A stretch of 64,000 bases of DNA from Microbacterium karelineae. GTDB taxonomy: Bacteria; Actinomycetota; Actinomycetes; Actinomycetales; Microbacteriaceae. Positions 34,021 through 43,176 of the stretch are shown piece by piece; the stretch's first letter is position 1; every line of letters begins with the position of its first letter. Location: NCBI RefSeq assembly GCF_009745985.1, contig NZ_WFIX01000191.1, positions 186,001 to 250,000 on the forward strand, read 5' to 3'. Below the pieces are notes generated by a model. That model was given only the letters and a program-made list of their open reading frames with translations, made no database searches and was not told the DNA's origin. The position numbers and the translations under genes are program-made.

Positions 34021-35073
34021 TCAGTTGTGGAGGCGCGCCGCGATGGCGTCGCCGATCTGAGCCGGCGTGCGCGCCTGTGAGGTGCGCTCGGCGATGTCCT
34101 CCTCGATCGCGCGGGTGACGCGCGCGGCCTCGTCCGGATGCCCGAGGTGGTCGAGCATCAGGGCGACGGATCCGATCGCCGCGGTCGGATCGGCCTTCTG
34201 GAGGCCCGCGATGTCGGGCGCCGAACCGTGCACGGGCTCGAACATCGACGGGAACTCGCCTGACGGGTTGAGATTTCCGGAGGCGGAGAGACCGATGCCG
34301 CCGGTGATCGCCCCGGCGAGGTCGGTGAGGATGTCGCCGAAGAGGTTGTCGGTGACGATGACGTCGAAGCGGCTGGGGTCGGCGACCATGTGGATGGTCG
34401 CGGCGTCGACGTGCATGTAGTCTACGGCGACGCCGGGGTGGCCCTCGCCGACCTCGGCGACGAGCCGGCTCCAGAGCTTCCCGGCGTTGACCATGACGTT
34501 GGTCTTGTGCACGAGCGTGAGGGCGCCGCGGCGCTTCTCGGCGAGGTCGAACGCGTACTCGACGACACGCCGGACGCCGTGCGCCGTGTTGACGCCCAGC
34601 TCGTTCGCGATCTCGTGCGGCGTGCCGGGGCGCAGGACGCCGCCGTTGCCGACGTATGCGCCCTCGGTGCCCTCGCGCACGACGACGAAGTCGACGTCGC
34701 CCGGATCCTTCAGCGGGCCCGGCACCTGCGGGAAGAGCCGCGACGGGCGCAGGTTCACATAGTGGTCGAGGGCGAAGCGCAGCCCGAGGAGCAGCCCGCG
34801 CTCGATGTTCGCGCCCGCGAGGCGCGGGTCGTTGGGAACGCCGCCGATGGCGCCCAGCAGGATCGCGTCGTGGCTCGCGATCGCCGCGAGGTCCTCATCG
34901 GTGAGGACGTCGCCGGTCGCGAGGAAGCGGTCGGCGCCGAGCGAGAAGCGCGTCGTCTCGAACGAGACGTCGCTGCCGGCCGTGACGGCGTCGAGCGCCT
35001 TCTCGGCCTCCGCGACGACCTCGGGGCCGATGCCGTCGCCGGGGATGACGGCCAGTTTCACGACGCGCGACAT
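34021..35073 (-). CDS. leuB: 3-isopropylmalate dehydrogenase
   Basis: 350 aa. The N-terminal [12 protein letters not shown], arginine-containing [17 protein letters not shown] and the metal/NAD site [20 protein letters not shown] identify LeuB rather than a generic isocitrate dehydrogenase. It oxidatively decarboxylates 3-isopropylmalate. ATG 35073 is preceded by GGAGTC. It is followed by ilvE. Confidence 0.95.
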   Translation of the reverse strand: MSRVVKLAVIPGDGIGPEVVAEAEKALDAVTAGSDVSFETTRFSLGADRFLATGDVLTDEDLAAIASHDAILLGAIGGVPNDPRLAGANIERGLLLGLRFALDHYVNLRPSRLFPQVPGPLKDPGDVDFVVVREGTEGAYVGNGGVLRPGTPHEIANELGVNTAHGVRRVVEYAFDLAEKRRGALTLVHKTNVMVNAGKLWSRLVAEVGEGHPGVAVDYMHVDAATIHMVADPSRFDVIVTDNLFGDILTDLAGAITGGIGLSASGNLNPSGEFPSMFEPVHGSAPDIAGLQKADPTAAIGSVALMLDHLGHPDEAARVTRAIEEDIAERTSQARTPAQIGDAIAARLHN

Positions 35074-35113
35074 AGGACTCCTTCAGCTCTGCGGTCACGG
35101 CCGCCGCCCGGCG

Positions 35114-36643
35114 TCAGCGAGGCTCGGGCGTGCGGCTTCGTCCCAGCGTAGCGCCCGCGACGACGCATGCCAGGGCGAGGAGGATCGCGCCGATGAGGCA
35201 GGTCGCGACCACCCCGCTGTCGAACGCAGCCGCGGCGGCTTCGCGCAGTGCGGCGCCCGCGGATCCGCCGATCCGATCGGCCTCGTTCATCGCACCTGCG
35301 AGCGTCTCCCGCGCGTGCGCCGCCGCGCCGGCCGACACGCCCGGCGGCACCACGAGCGTCGACCGATACCAGGCTGTGAGGAGCCCGCCGAGGATCGACG
35401 TGCCCAGCACGGCGCCGAACTCGTAGGCCGTCTCGCTGATCGCGCTCGCGGCGCCCGCCCTGTCGGGCGGCGCGGACGAGATGATCAGCTCGCCGGACAC
35501 GGTCTGCGCGGCCCCCGCCCCCGCGCCCATCAGGACGAAGGCCCACACGAGCATCCACACGTCCTCCGCGCCGGCGACGACCACGAGGAGCAGACCCGCC
35601 ACGGCGACGACGAGCACGGCCGGCACCACGCGGGACGCCGGGTAGCGGCTCGCGAAGGGCGTCACGAGGAATCCGCTCGCGATCGACATCACGGCGCCCG
35701 GGATCAGCGCGATCCCGGCGACCATGGGCGACAGGCCCGCGATCATCTGCAGGTGCTGCGAGACGAAGTACAGGAACCCGATGTACGCCATGATGCAGCA
35801 CAGGTTCACCGCGAGCGAGCCGGAGAACTTCGGCCGACGGAACAGCGTGAGATCGAGCATCGGGTGGGGGATCCGCCGCTGGCGCCGGATGAACAGCCAT
35901 CCGAACCCGAGGCCCATGACGACCGGCAGGACGCCGATCCACCCGGCGACGGCGATCTCCTTGATGCCATAGGCGAGCGGGCCGAGGGCGAGCATCGACA
36001 GCACGATCCCTCCGCCGTCGACGGGCCCGGGCCGCGGGTCGCGGCTCTCGCGCACGAAGAACGGCGCGAGCGCCAGCATCAGGGCGAGGATCGGCACGGC
36101 GAGCAGGAACACGCTCTGCCACGGGAGGTGCTCGATGAGGAAGCCGCCGATGATCGGGCCGAGCGCTCCCCCGGCCGCGAACATGCCCGCCCACGCGGCG
36201 ATCGCGATGCGACGCTGCTCGCGGTGGCGGAACGTCGAGCGCAGGAGCGACATCGTCGACGGCATGAGGGCCGCGCCGAAGACGCCCATCGCCGCGCGCG
36301 CCGCGATGAGCCACTCGGCCGTCGGCGCGAACGCGGCGCCGACGGACACGAGCGTGAACCCGATCGCGCCGACGAGGAGGATCCGCCGCCGGCCGAACCG
36401 GTCGCCGAGACTGCCCGCGGTGACGAGCAGGCCCGCGAGCACGAGCGAGTAGGCGTCGATGATCCACAGCTGCTCCGCGCTCGTGGGCTCGAGATCGCGG
36501 GCGATCGCCGGGAGGGCGAAGTTGAGGATCGTGTTGTCCATCGAGACGAGCAGCACGGGCAGCATGAGGACGACGAGCGCGGCCCAGCCGCGCCAGTCGG
36601 CGCGCGGTCCGTCGGTCGCGATGGCATCGGTCGGGGTGCTCAC
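35114..36643 (-). CDS. DHA2-family (14-TM) drug:H+ antiporter
   Basis: 509 aa. Fourteen hydrophobic helices. TM1 motif LVVLMLPVLLVSMDNTILNFALPAI (D1), loop 2-3 GSLGDRFGRRRILLVGA, and motif C GGALGPIIGGFL in TM5 mark a QacA/SmvA/EmrB-type exporter of the major facilitator superfamily. It likely extrudes cationic or lipophilic compounds, but the substrate is not given by sequence. No regulator is adjacent. It lies between leuB and serA. Confidence 0.9.
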   Translation of the reverse strand: MSTPTDAIATDGPRADWRGWAALVVLMLPVLLVSMDNTILNFALPAIARDLEPTSAEQLWIIDAYSLVLAGLLVTAGSLGDRFGRRRILLVGAIGFTLVSVGAAFAPTAEWLIAARAAMGVFGAALMPSTMSLLRSTFRHREQRRIAIAAWAGMFAAGGALGPIIGGFLIEHLPWQSVFLLAVPILALMLALAPFFVRESRDPRPGPVDGGGIVLSMLALGPLAYGIKEIAVAGWIGVLPVVMGLGFGWLFIRRQRRIPHPMLDLTLFRRPKFSGSLAVNLCCIMAYIGFLYFVSQHLQMIAGLSPMVAGIALIPGAVMSIASGFLVTPFASRYPASRVVPAVLVVAVAGLLLVVVAGAEDVWMLVWAFVLMGAGAGAAQTVSGELIISSAPPDRAGAASAISETAYEFGAVLGTSILGGLLTAWYRSTLVVPPGVSAGAAAHARETLAGAMNEADRIGGSAGAALREAAAAAFDSGVVATCLIGAILLALACVVAGATLGRSRTPEPR

Positions 36644-36690
36644 GAGATCCGATCCTCGCCCACTCCGCTGGGCGATCGCAGGGCAGCAGG

Positions 36691-36720
36691 CGCCCCGCCC
36701 GTCGGGTGACGGGCGGGGCG
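36691..36720 (-). terminator. terminator after serA
   Basis: CGCCCCGCCCGTC/GACGGGCGGGGCG, a 13-bp perfect stem with a 4-nt loop, begins 21 bp past the serA stop. There is no U-tract, so termination may be Rho-aided. Confidence 0.7.
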
Positions 36721-36740
36721 ATGTGAAAGAGGCCTGCCGG

Positions 36741-38330
36741 TCAGTCCTCGACGATCTCGATCTGTCGGATGATGCGCGCGTCGATGGTGCCGCCGATCTC
36801 GTCGATGACCTCGTCGGGGACGCGCTTGTCGACCGTCACGACCGACAGCGCCTCCGCGTTGTCGCTGCGCGCGACCTGCAGGCCGTCGATGTTGATGCCG
36901 TTCTCGCCGAACTTCTCCGCGTAGACCGCGACGATGCCGGGCCGGTCCTTGTAGATGATCACGAGATGATGCTCGGCGAGCGGCGCGTCGAGCTCGTAGC
37001 CGTTGATGCCGACGAGCTTCTGCACCATGCGCGTGCCGGCGAGGGTGCCCGCGACCGAGAGCACGGTGCCGTCGGCCAGGGTGCCCGTGAGCGTCGTCAG
37101 GTTGCGGAACTCGGGGCTCTCCCGCTCGACCGTCATGCGCGTGTCGATCCCGCGCTGCTCCGCGATCACGGGCGCGTTGACGTACGAGACCTTCTCGCTC
37201 ACGACGCTCGTGAGGATCCCCTTGAGGGCCGCGAGCTTGTAGACGCTCACGTCATAATCGGCGAGCTCGCCGCGCACGTCGACCTCGAGGCTCGTGAGCG
37301 CGCCGTGTGCGATGCCGCTGAAGACCTGGCCGAGCTTCTCGACGAGCGCGATTCCCGGGCGGACGAACGGGTCGATCGCACCGCCCGCGACGTTGACGGC
37401 ATCGGGCACGAGGTCGCCCTCGAGCGCGAGCTTGACGGACTTCGCGACCGAGACGCCCGCCTTCTCCTGCGCCTCGGCCGTCGAGGCGCCGAGGTGGGGC
37501 GTGACGACGGCGCGCTCCTGGCCCGTGAGCGCCGTGTCCGCCGGCGGCTCGCTCGTGAACACATCGATGCCCGCGCCCGCGATCTCGCCGGCCTCGAGGG
37601 CGGCCGCGAGGGCCTCCTCGTCGATGAGGCCGCCGCGCGCGACGTTGACGACGTACGCCGTCTTCTTCATCGCCTTCAGCTCGGCCTCGCCGATCATGCC
37701 CGTCGTCTCGGGGGTCTTCGGCATGTGGATCGTCAGGAAGTCCGCCTGGGCGACGAGCTCCTCGAGCGAGAGCAGCTCGACGCCGAGCTGCTGGGCGCGC
37801 GCCGCCGTGACGTACGGATCGTACGCGACGAGCCGCATCCCGAACCCCTGCATGCGGGCCGCGACGAGCGCGCCGATGCGGCCGAGGCCGACGACGCCGA
37901 GCGTCTTCTCATACAGCTCGACGCCCGTGAACGAGCTGCGCTTCCACGCGCCCTCGGCGAGCGAGGCATGCGCCGCGGGGATCCGGCGCGCGAGGCTGAT
38001 GATGTGGCCGCAGGTGAGCTCGGCCGCTGAGATGATGTTCGACGTCGGCGCGTTGACGACCATGACACCGGCCGTCGTGGCCGCCTTGATGTCGACGTTG
38101 TCGAGACCGACGCCCGCGCGCGCGATGACCTTGAGGTGCGGCGCGTGGGCGATCGCCTCCTCGTCCATCTTCGTCGCGGAGCGGATCAGCACGGCGTCCG
38201 CCTCACTCAGCGCGTCGAACAGTGCCGGACGATCGGTTCCGTCGACCGAACGCACGTCGAAATCGGGACCGAGCGCCTCGATCGTTGCGGGTGAGAGCTG
38301 TTCTGCGAGCAGGACGACGGGCTTCGACAA
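36741..38330 (-). CDS. serA: D-3-phosphoglycerate dehydrogenase
   Basis: 529 aa from TTG 38330 with GGAGGA seven bases upstream. NAD-binding VGLGRIGALVAARMQG, VNVARGGLIDEEAL and the H-L-G-A-S-T catalytic region are present. The long form has the ASB domain and a C-terminal ACT domain (GIVAVYAEKFGENGINIDGLQV), the serine-feedback module. It opens the serine pathway from 3-phosphoglycerate. Confidence 0.96.
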   Translation of the reverse strand: MSKPVVLLAEQLSPATIEALGPDFDVRSVDGTDRPALFDALSEADAVLIRSATKMDEEAIAHAPHLKVIARAGVGLDNVDIKAATTAGVMVVNAPTSNIISAAELTCGHIISLARRIPAAHASLAEGAWKRSSFTGVELYEKTLGVVGLGRIGALVAARMQGFGMRLVAYDPYVTAARAQQLGVELLSLEELVAQADFLTIHMPKTPETTGMIGEAELKAMKKTAYVVNVARGGLIDEEALAAALEAGEIAGAGIDVFTSEPPADTALTGQERAVVTPHLGASTAEAQEKAGVSVAKSVKLALEGDLVPDAVNVAGGAIDPFVRPGIALVEKLGQVFSGIAHGALTSLEVDVRGELADYDVSVYKLAALKGILTSVVSEKVSYVNAPVIAEQRGIDTRMTVERESPEFRNLTTLTGTLADGTVLSVAGTLAGTRMVQKLVGINGYELDAPLAEHHLVIIYKDRPGIVAVYAEKFGENGINIDGLQVARSDNAEALSVVTVDKRVPDEVIDEIGGTIDARIIRQIEIVED

Positions 38331-38431
38331 GGTGGGATCCTCCGGGAAGACGCTGCGATGGGACGGCCGCGCCCCGGGCGCCGCCGTGAGGCCAGCCTAT
38401 CGCCGGTCGGGCGCGCCGCCGTGCGCGTGTG

Positions 38432-38773
38432 TCACTGGAAGACGACCTGCGTCGCCGTGAACCCCTGCACGTTCAGCCAGAACACCGCCGTCACCGCGAG
38501 GCCGACGAGCAGCATCAGGATGAGCTTCCACGCCTCGCGACCGCGGCCGATGAGGACGGCGATGACGAATGTCGCGATGGGGACGATGATCGTCATGATC
38601 ATCGCGATCCACGACACCGGCGTGAGGGATCCGCCGATGGCCGACGCCGTCTGCGCCATGACGACGAGATAGCTGATGCCCGCCCAGATGGCGTAGGCGT
38701 AGAACAGCCCGAAGATCCCGGCGATCGTCGCCGTGAACCATGCCGGCGCCGTGCGGCGCGTGTGCGTGCTCAT
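38432..38773 (-). CDS. small integral membrane protein, unknown
   Basis: 113 aa from ATG 38773 (MSTHTRRTAPAW). Three to four hydrophobic helices, short loops, no recognised family. The start overlaps the stop of the upstream 158-aa membrane gene as ATGA, so the two are translationally coupled and may form a complex. Confidence 0.8.
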   Translation of the reverse strand: MSTHTRRTAPAWFTATIAGIFGLFYAYAIWAGISYLVVMAQTASAIGGSLTPVSWIAMIMTIIVPIATFVIAVLIGRGREAWKLILMLLVGLAVTAVFWLNVQGFTATQVVFQ

Positions 38774-39246
38774 CGGCCGATCACCCCCACCATGACGAAG
38801 GGCCACGGGATGAGCAGGACGACGCCCGCCCCGAGCCAGAGGAAGCGCTGCCAGGCCCGCTTGCGCCGCGTGGCGGCGAGCGTCGTGAGGAACCAGAGGG
38901 CCGGCGCGGCGATCGCGAGCACCATGCTGCCCCGGAACATCACGTCGGCGACCGTCTCGGTCGCGGTCTCGATCCAGTCGCGCAGGCGCAGGGTGCCGAG
39001 GATCCAGCCGACCGTCCAGAGCGCATAGACGCCGCCGAGCACCCCGTACGCGACGAGCGCGACGCTGCCGCCGCGGGCGGGCGCGGGATCCGGCTCGGCC
39101 GGGGCCTCGTCCGACGGCTCCTCCGCGGCAGGATCCGGCTCATCCGCCGGCGCCGACGCGGCATCCGGCTCGACTTCCGGCGTCGCGTGCAGCGTCGGGT
39201 CGTCGTCTCCGTCCCAGCGGAGGCCGTCGTCGTCGCGGGAGGTCAT
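38770..39246 (-). CDS. membrane protein with acidic N-terminal tail, unknown
   Basis: 158 aa. The first ~58 residues are disordered and Asp/Glu/Pro-rich (DEPDPAAEEPSDEAPAEP). Three hydrophobic helices follow, the last two separated by a basic RRKRAW loop. Similar proteins occur beside prfB in Microbacteriaceae, but the function is unknown. It starts 5 bp after the prfB stop. Confidence 0.8.
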   Translation of the reverse strand: MTSRDDDGLRWDGDDDPTLHATPEVEPDAASAPADEPDPAAEEPSDEAPAEPDPAPARGGSVALVAYGVLGGVYALWTVGWILGTLRLRDWIETATETVADVMFRGSMVLAIAAPALWFLTTLAATRRKRAWQRFLWLGAGVVLLIPWPFVMVGVIGR

Positions 39247-39251
39247 GCGGG

Positions 39252-40361
39252 TCAGTCCTCGTCCGAGCGCTTGCGCCAGCGGATCCCCGCGTTGATGAGC
39301 CCGTCGAGGTCGCCGTCGAAGACCTGGTCGGGCTGCGACATCTCGAAGCCCGTGCGCAGGTCCTTCACGAGCTGCTGGCCGTAGAGGAAGTAGGAGCGGA
39401 TCTGGTCACCCCAGCTCGCCGTGATGTTGCCGGCGAGCTCCTTCTTCTTCGCGGCCTCCTCCTCCTTCTGGAGGAGCAGCAGGCGCGTCTGCAGGAGGCG
39501 CATCGCGGCCGCGCGGTTCTGGATCTGCGACTTCTCGTTCTGCATCGAGATCACGATGCCCGTCGGGAGGTGCGTGATGCGCACGGCCGAGTCGGTCGTG
39601 TTGACCGACTGCCCGCCGGGGCCCGAGGAGCGGAACACGTCGACGCGGATGTCGGTCTCGGGGATCGTGATCTCCTGCGCCTCCTCCATGAGGGGGATCA
39701 CCTCGACCGCGGCGAAGCTCGTCTGGCGCTTGTCGGCGGATCCGAAGGGGCTGATGCGCGCGAGGCGATGCGTGCCGGCCTCGACCGAGAGCACGCCGTA
39801 GGCGTACGGCGCGCTGACCTCGAAGGTGGCCGACTTGATGCCGGCGCCCTCGGCGTACGACGTGTCGAGCACCTTGACGGGATAGTCGTGGCGCTCGGCC
39901 CACCGCAGGTACATGCGCATGAGCATCTCGGCGAAGTCGGTCGCGTCGTCGCCGCCCGCGCCCGAGCGGATCGTCATGACGGCGGCGCGCTCGTCGTATT
40001 CGCCGTCGAGCAGCGTCTGCACCTCGAGGTCGGCGATCGTCTTCTCGAGGGCGGCGAGCTCGACGCGCGCCTCCTCGGCCGTGTCCTCGTCCTCCATCTC
40101 ATTCGCGAGGTCGACCATGACCTCGAGATCGTCGAGGCGCTGGCCGGCGTTCTCGATCTTGCGGACGGCGGCCTTGCGGTGACTGAGCTGGCTCGTCACC
40201 TTCTGTGCGTTCTCCTGATCGCTCCACAGATCCGGGTCGGCGGCCCGCTCCTCGAGCTTCGCGATCTCGGCGCGCTGCGCGTCGACGTCGACCACCTCGC
40301 TGATGTTGTCGAAGGTGGTGCGGAGGGCCTGGATGTCGGCGGAGAGATCGAGTTCAAGCAT
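39252..40361 (-). CDS. prfB: peptide chain release factor 2
   Basis: 369 aa from ATG 40361 in a single frame, so no programmed +1 frameshift is needed here, unlike in many bacteria. GPGGQSVNTTDSAVRITHLP contains the GGQ peptidyl-hydrolysis motif. RF2 recognises UGA and UAA; the tripeptide anticodon cannot be checked beyond family placement. It is divergent from the MFS gene at 40421. Confidence 0.95.
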   Translation of the reverse strand: MLELDLSADIQALRTTFDNISEVVDVDAQRAEIAKLEERAADPDLWSDQENAQKVTSQLSHRKAAVRKIENAGQRLDDLEVMVDLANEMEDEDTAEEARVELAALEKTIADLEVQTLLDGEYDERAAVMTIRSGAGGDDATDFAEMLMRMYLRWAERHDYPVKVLDTSYAEGAGIKSATFEVSAPYAYGVLSVEAGTHRLARISPFGSADKRQTSFAAVEVIPLMEEAQEITIPETDIRVDVFRSSGPGGQSVNTTDSAVRITHLPTGIVISMQNEKSQIQNRAAAMRLLQTRLLLLQKEEEAAKKKELAGNITASWGDQIRSYFLYGQQLVKDLRTGFEMSQPDQVFDGDLDGLINAGIRWRKRSDED

Positions 40362-40420
40362 GGCGTCTCAGCTTATCGCGATCGGCGGCTCGGGATGGCC
40401 GCGCGGTAGCGTGACACGCG

Positions 40421-41713
40421 ATGAATGATGATTCCGCCTCGCGCGGCGCCGGGGCCGACGCCATCCGCCGCTACTGGCCGATGATCTATGCGCCCACCGC
40501 CCTGTACTCCATGGGCCAGGGCGCGGTCGTGCCCGTCCTGCCCTCGATCGCCGCCGCCCTCGGCGCCGACCTGGCGGTCGCCGCGCTCATCGCGGCCGCC
40601 CTCGTGGTCGGCCAGCTGTGCGGCAACCTCCCGGCGGGATCCCTCGTGGCGCGCCTCGGCGAGCGCCGCTCGATGATCGTCGCCACGGGCGGATCGCTCG
40701 TGGGCGTCGCCGCGATGCTCCTCGCGCCGCATATCGCGGTGCTCGGGCTCGGCACGTTCCTCGTCGGGATGTGCGCGTCGGTGTTCGCCCTCGCGCGGCA
40801 CGCCTTCATGACGGCCCGCGTGCCGTACGCGCGGCGCGCCCGCGCGCTCGCCCTCGTCGGGGGATCCTTCCGCCTCGGCACGTTCACCGGGCCGCTCGTG
40901 GCGGCCGCCCTCATCTGGGCGACGGGATCCGCGCACGCGACGATCTGGTTCTTCGCGGTCTGCCTCGTCGGGATGGGCCTGCTAGTCGCATTCGGGCCGG
41001 ATCCGGAGGAGCGCGCGCTCGCCGCCGAGCGCGCCGCGCGCTCCGCCCGGCAGGACGAGTCGGACGCGGAGGACACGGGCGAGCCCGTGACGGGATCGAT
41101 CCCCACCGCCGAGCGCGTCGGGCTGTTCCGCACGATCTGGGAGCACCGCTCGGTGCTCTCGCGGCTGGGTCTCGCGGCGGCCTCGCTCGCGTCCGTGCGC
41201 GCAGGACGCCAGGCGGTCCTCCCCCTCTGGGGTCTGTCGATCGGGCTGGATCCGGCGAACACGGCGCTCATCGTCGGCATCGCCGGCGCCGTCGAGTTCT
41301 CGCTGTTCTATGTGAGCGGTCAGGTGATGGACCGCTTCGGCCGGATCTGGGCGACCGTGCCATCTCAGCTGCTCATGGGGCTCGCCTTCGTGAGCCTCGC
41401 CTTCACGCACGAACTCGACATGGCCGCCATGTGGTTCGGCGTGTTCGCGATCGTCGTGGGCGTCGGCAACGGCCTGTCGGCGGGCGCGCTCCTGACGATC
41501 GGATCCGATGTCGCGCCGGCGCGCAACACACCCGCGTTCCTCGGCGCGTGGCGCACACTGACCGACGGCGGCGCCTCGGTCACGCCGCTCGTCGTCTCGG
41601 GCGTGACGGCGCTCGCCTCGCTGTCGGTCGCGACGGGGCTCGTCGGCATCATCGGCCTGCTCGGGGCGGTCGCGTTCCTCCGCTGGGTTCCGCGGTATCT
41701 CCCCCGGCGCTGA
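40421..41713 (+). CDS. MFS transporter
   Basis: 430 aa, twelve hydrophobic helices with an acidic central loop (RQDESDAEDTGEP, about 207-219). Loop 2-3 motif LVARLGERRSMIVATGG and its repeat MDRFGRIWATVPSQL fit the major facilitator family. Substrate unknown. It converges on the Tad operon end with no gap; its TGA is followed directly by the stop of the TadG-like gene. Confidence 0.85.
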   Translation: MNDDSASRGAGADAIRRYWPMIYAPTALYSMGQGAVVPVLPSIAAALGADLAVAALIAAALVVGQLCGNLPAGSLVARLGERRSMIVATGGSLVGVAAMLLAPHIAVLGLGTFLVGMCASVFALARHAFMTARVPYARRARALALVGGSFRLGTFTGPLVAAALIWATGSAHATIWFFAVCLVGMGLLVAFGPDPEERALAAERAARSARQDESDAEDTGEPVTGSIPTAERVGLFRTIWEHRSVLSRLGLAAASLASVRAGRQAVLPLWGLSIGLDPANTALIVGIAGAVEFSLFYVSGQVMDRFGRIWATVPSQLLMGLAFVSLAFTHELDMAAMWFGVFAIVVGVGNGLSAGALLTIGSDVAPARNTPAFLGAWRTLTDGGASVTPLVVSGVTALASLSVATGLVGIIGLLGAVAFLRWVPRYLPRR

Positions 41714-42136
41714 TCACCCCGCGAGGGCGGCGCGGCTCGTGCCCGTCGCGGTGAGGGCGACGCCGTCGGGGACGAACACCGCGAGGAGGAAGGGCTCCCA
41801 CGTCGACGCGACCGTCGCGCGCGCCGTGGATCCGCCGACCGCGTCGAGCGCCGCGAGCTCGGCCTCGACGGGCGACACGGCGATGACCTCCTCCGCCTGA
41901 CTGCGCGCGGCGTCCGGGTCCAGCTGGAGCGTCACCTGGTCGCCCGCGACGACGATGTCGAAGCCGTCCGATGCCGCGAGCGCCGCGGCGTCGGCGAGCG
42001 CGTCGATGCGCTTCTGCGCGAGGAAGAGCGACGTCGCGTTGACGCAGAGCAGCACGACGGCGAGCGCCAGCGTCGCGTAGCCCACGATCAGGGGCAGCAC
42101 GCTGCCGGTCTCGTCCGATGCGATGTCGGTGCGCAT
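41714..42136 (-). CDS. TadG/Rv3660c-like minor pilin-type membrane protein
   Basis: 140 aa. A short cytoplasmic N-terminus (DETGSVLPLIVGY) resembling a prepilin cleavage/TM start is followed by one hydrophobic helix and the FLAQKRIDALADAAALAASDGFD helix typical of actinobacterial helicase/secretion-associated TadE-like proteins. It is the last gene of the Tad operon, overlapping its predecessor's stop by 1 bp (TGATG). Exact role unknown. Confidence 0.75.
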   Translation of the reverse strand: MRTDIASDETGSVLPLIVGYATLALAVVLLCVNATSLFLAQKRIDALADAAALAASDGFDIVVAGDQVTLQLDPDAARSQAEEVIAVSPVEAELAALDAVGGSTARATVASTWEPFLLAVFVPDGVALTATGTSRAALAG

Positions 42137-42576
42137 CAGCCCTCCGCGAGGCGTTCGACGCGGTAGACGCTCGTCGCGTCCACGGGGATGCTCATGGCCT
42201 CCGCGAGACCGAAGATCTCGGGCACGAGCGGGAGCGGGGCGGTGTTCCCGACGGTGACGACGATGGTCGTCCCGGCCGCCGGGCAGTCGGCCGCGGCGGG
42301 CACGCAGTCGATGCTCATCTCGAGCGTGGCGGCGTCGAGGCCGTAGGCGTCCGCGACGGACTCGCGCACCAGCTCGGGGGTCACCTCGGCGCCCGACGCG
42401 ACCGTCCGGGCGACGAACCGCGCGGTCGCCTCCGTGCCGAGCGCCGCGTTCTGCACGGCGCCCAGCGCGACGACGAGGTACACGATCGGGACGAGCAGAA
42501 TGAGGCCCGCCGCGAGGAACTCGAGCGAAGCGCTGCCGCGGTCGGACGGATCATCCGTGGATCTCGACGGGAGCAC
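42136..42576 (-). CDS. TadE-like minor pilin
   Basis: 146 aa from GTG 42576. The N-terminal DRGSASLEFLAAGLILLVPIVYLVVALG is the TadE pattern: a small-residue cleavage-like G-S-A followed by Glu in the hydrophobic stretch. One TM helix and a short extracytoplasmic domain with two Cys (VPAAADCPAAG region). TadE proteins are pseudopilins assembled by Tad machinery. It overlaps the upstream gene by 26 bp. Confidence 0.8.
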   Translation of the reverse strand: MLPSRSTDDPSDRGSASLEFLAAGLILLVPIVYLVVALGAVQNAALGTEATARFVARTVASGAEVTPELVRESVADAYGLDAATLEMSIDCVPAAADCPAAGTTIVVTVGNTAPLPLVPEIFGLAEAMSIPVDATSVYRVERLAEG

Positions 42577-42946
42577 GCGCGGTCACCGCCGATCCCTGAG
42601 GGATGCCGAGCAGGCCGACGATCGGCAGCGTCGCGCCGAGGGTCACGGTGACCATCTCGATGCCGTCGCGCGAGGCGCGTGAGATGTGCGCGGCGTCGAC
42701 GATGTCGCCCCCGAGGGCGAGGACGACGACCTCGCGCGCACGATCCTCGGCCTCTGCATCGCTCGTGTCGGCGAGGGCCGCGTGATAGGCGGCCTCGACG
42801 GCGGCGTCCTGCACGACGTTGCGCGCATAGACCGCGAGGCCGAGCTGCAGGACGGCGAGGGTGAGCGCCGAGAGCAGGACGCTCACGAGCACGAACTCCG
42901 CGGGGGCGGATCCCCGCTCGCCCGCCGGATCCTCCCGAACCATCAC
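42551..42946 (-). CDS. TadE-like minor pilin
   Basis: 131 aa from GTG 42946; ATG 42943 is one codon later and equally good. GERGSAPAEFVLVSVLLSALTLAVLQLGLAVYARNVV is a TadE-type N-terminus with the E-F after the small residues. It overlaps the stop of the 70-aa pilin-like gene. With the two following genes it forms a set of three minor pilins. Confidence 0.8.
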   Translation of the reverse strand: MMVREDPAGERGSAPAEFVLVSVLLSALTLAVLQLGLAVYARNVVQDAAVEAAYHAALADTSDAEAEDRAREVVVLALGGDIVDAAHISRASRDGIEMVTVTLGATLPIVGLLGIPQGSAVTARAPVEIHG

Positions 42947-43155
42947 ATCCCCGTGACGCGATCCATCGCCTGCTGGAACAGGCCCGTCAGGGCGGGCCCG
43001 GCGAGGGCCCAGACGGCGACGACGATCGCCGCGGTCATCAGCGTCACGAGCACCCAGCCGGGGATGTCACCGCGTTCCTCCTCGTGGAGATCGCCCCACG
43101 CGGTGCGGAGGCGGATGGCGGCGCGGTGTGCGCGGGTGGCGAGTCGGTCGAACAT
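42943..43155 (-). CDS. small pilin-like membrane protein of the Tad locus
   Basis: 70 aa, with a basic N-terminal half, EERGDIPGWVLVTLMTAAIVVAVWAL and a short tail. Size, position after tadC and the G-D/I-P boundary before one hydrophobic helix match Flp-like major pilins of actinobacterial Tad loci, although the classical Flp motif (G-x-T-x-x-E-Y) is not preserved. GAAAGGAAC upstream is a good ribosome binding site. Confidence 0.7.
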   Translation of the reverse strand: MFDRLATRAHRAAIRLRTAWGDLHEEERGDIPGWVLVTLMTAAIVVAVWALAGPALTGLFQQAMDRVTGM

Positions 43156-43176
43156 GGGGGTTCCTTTCGTGGGGTG

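Noticed and set aside
39252-40361. Programmed frameshift in prfB
   Set aside because: The whole RF2 reading frame is open from its ATG with no internal UGA.
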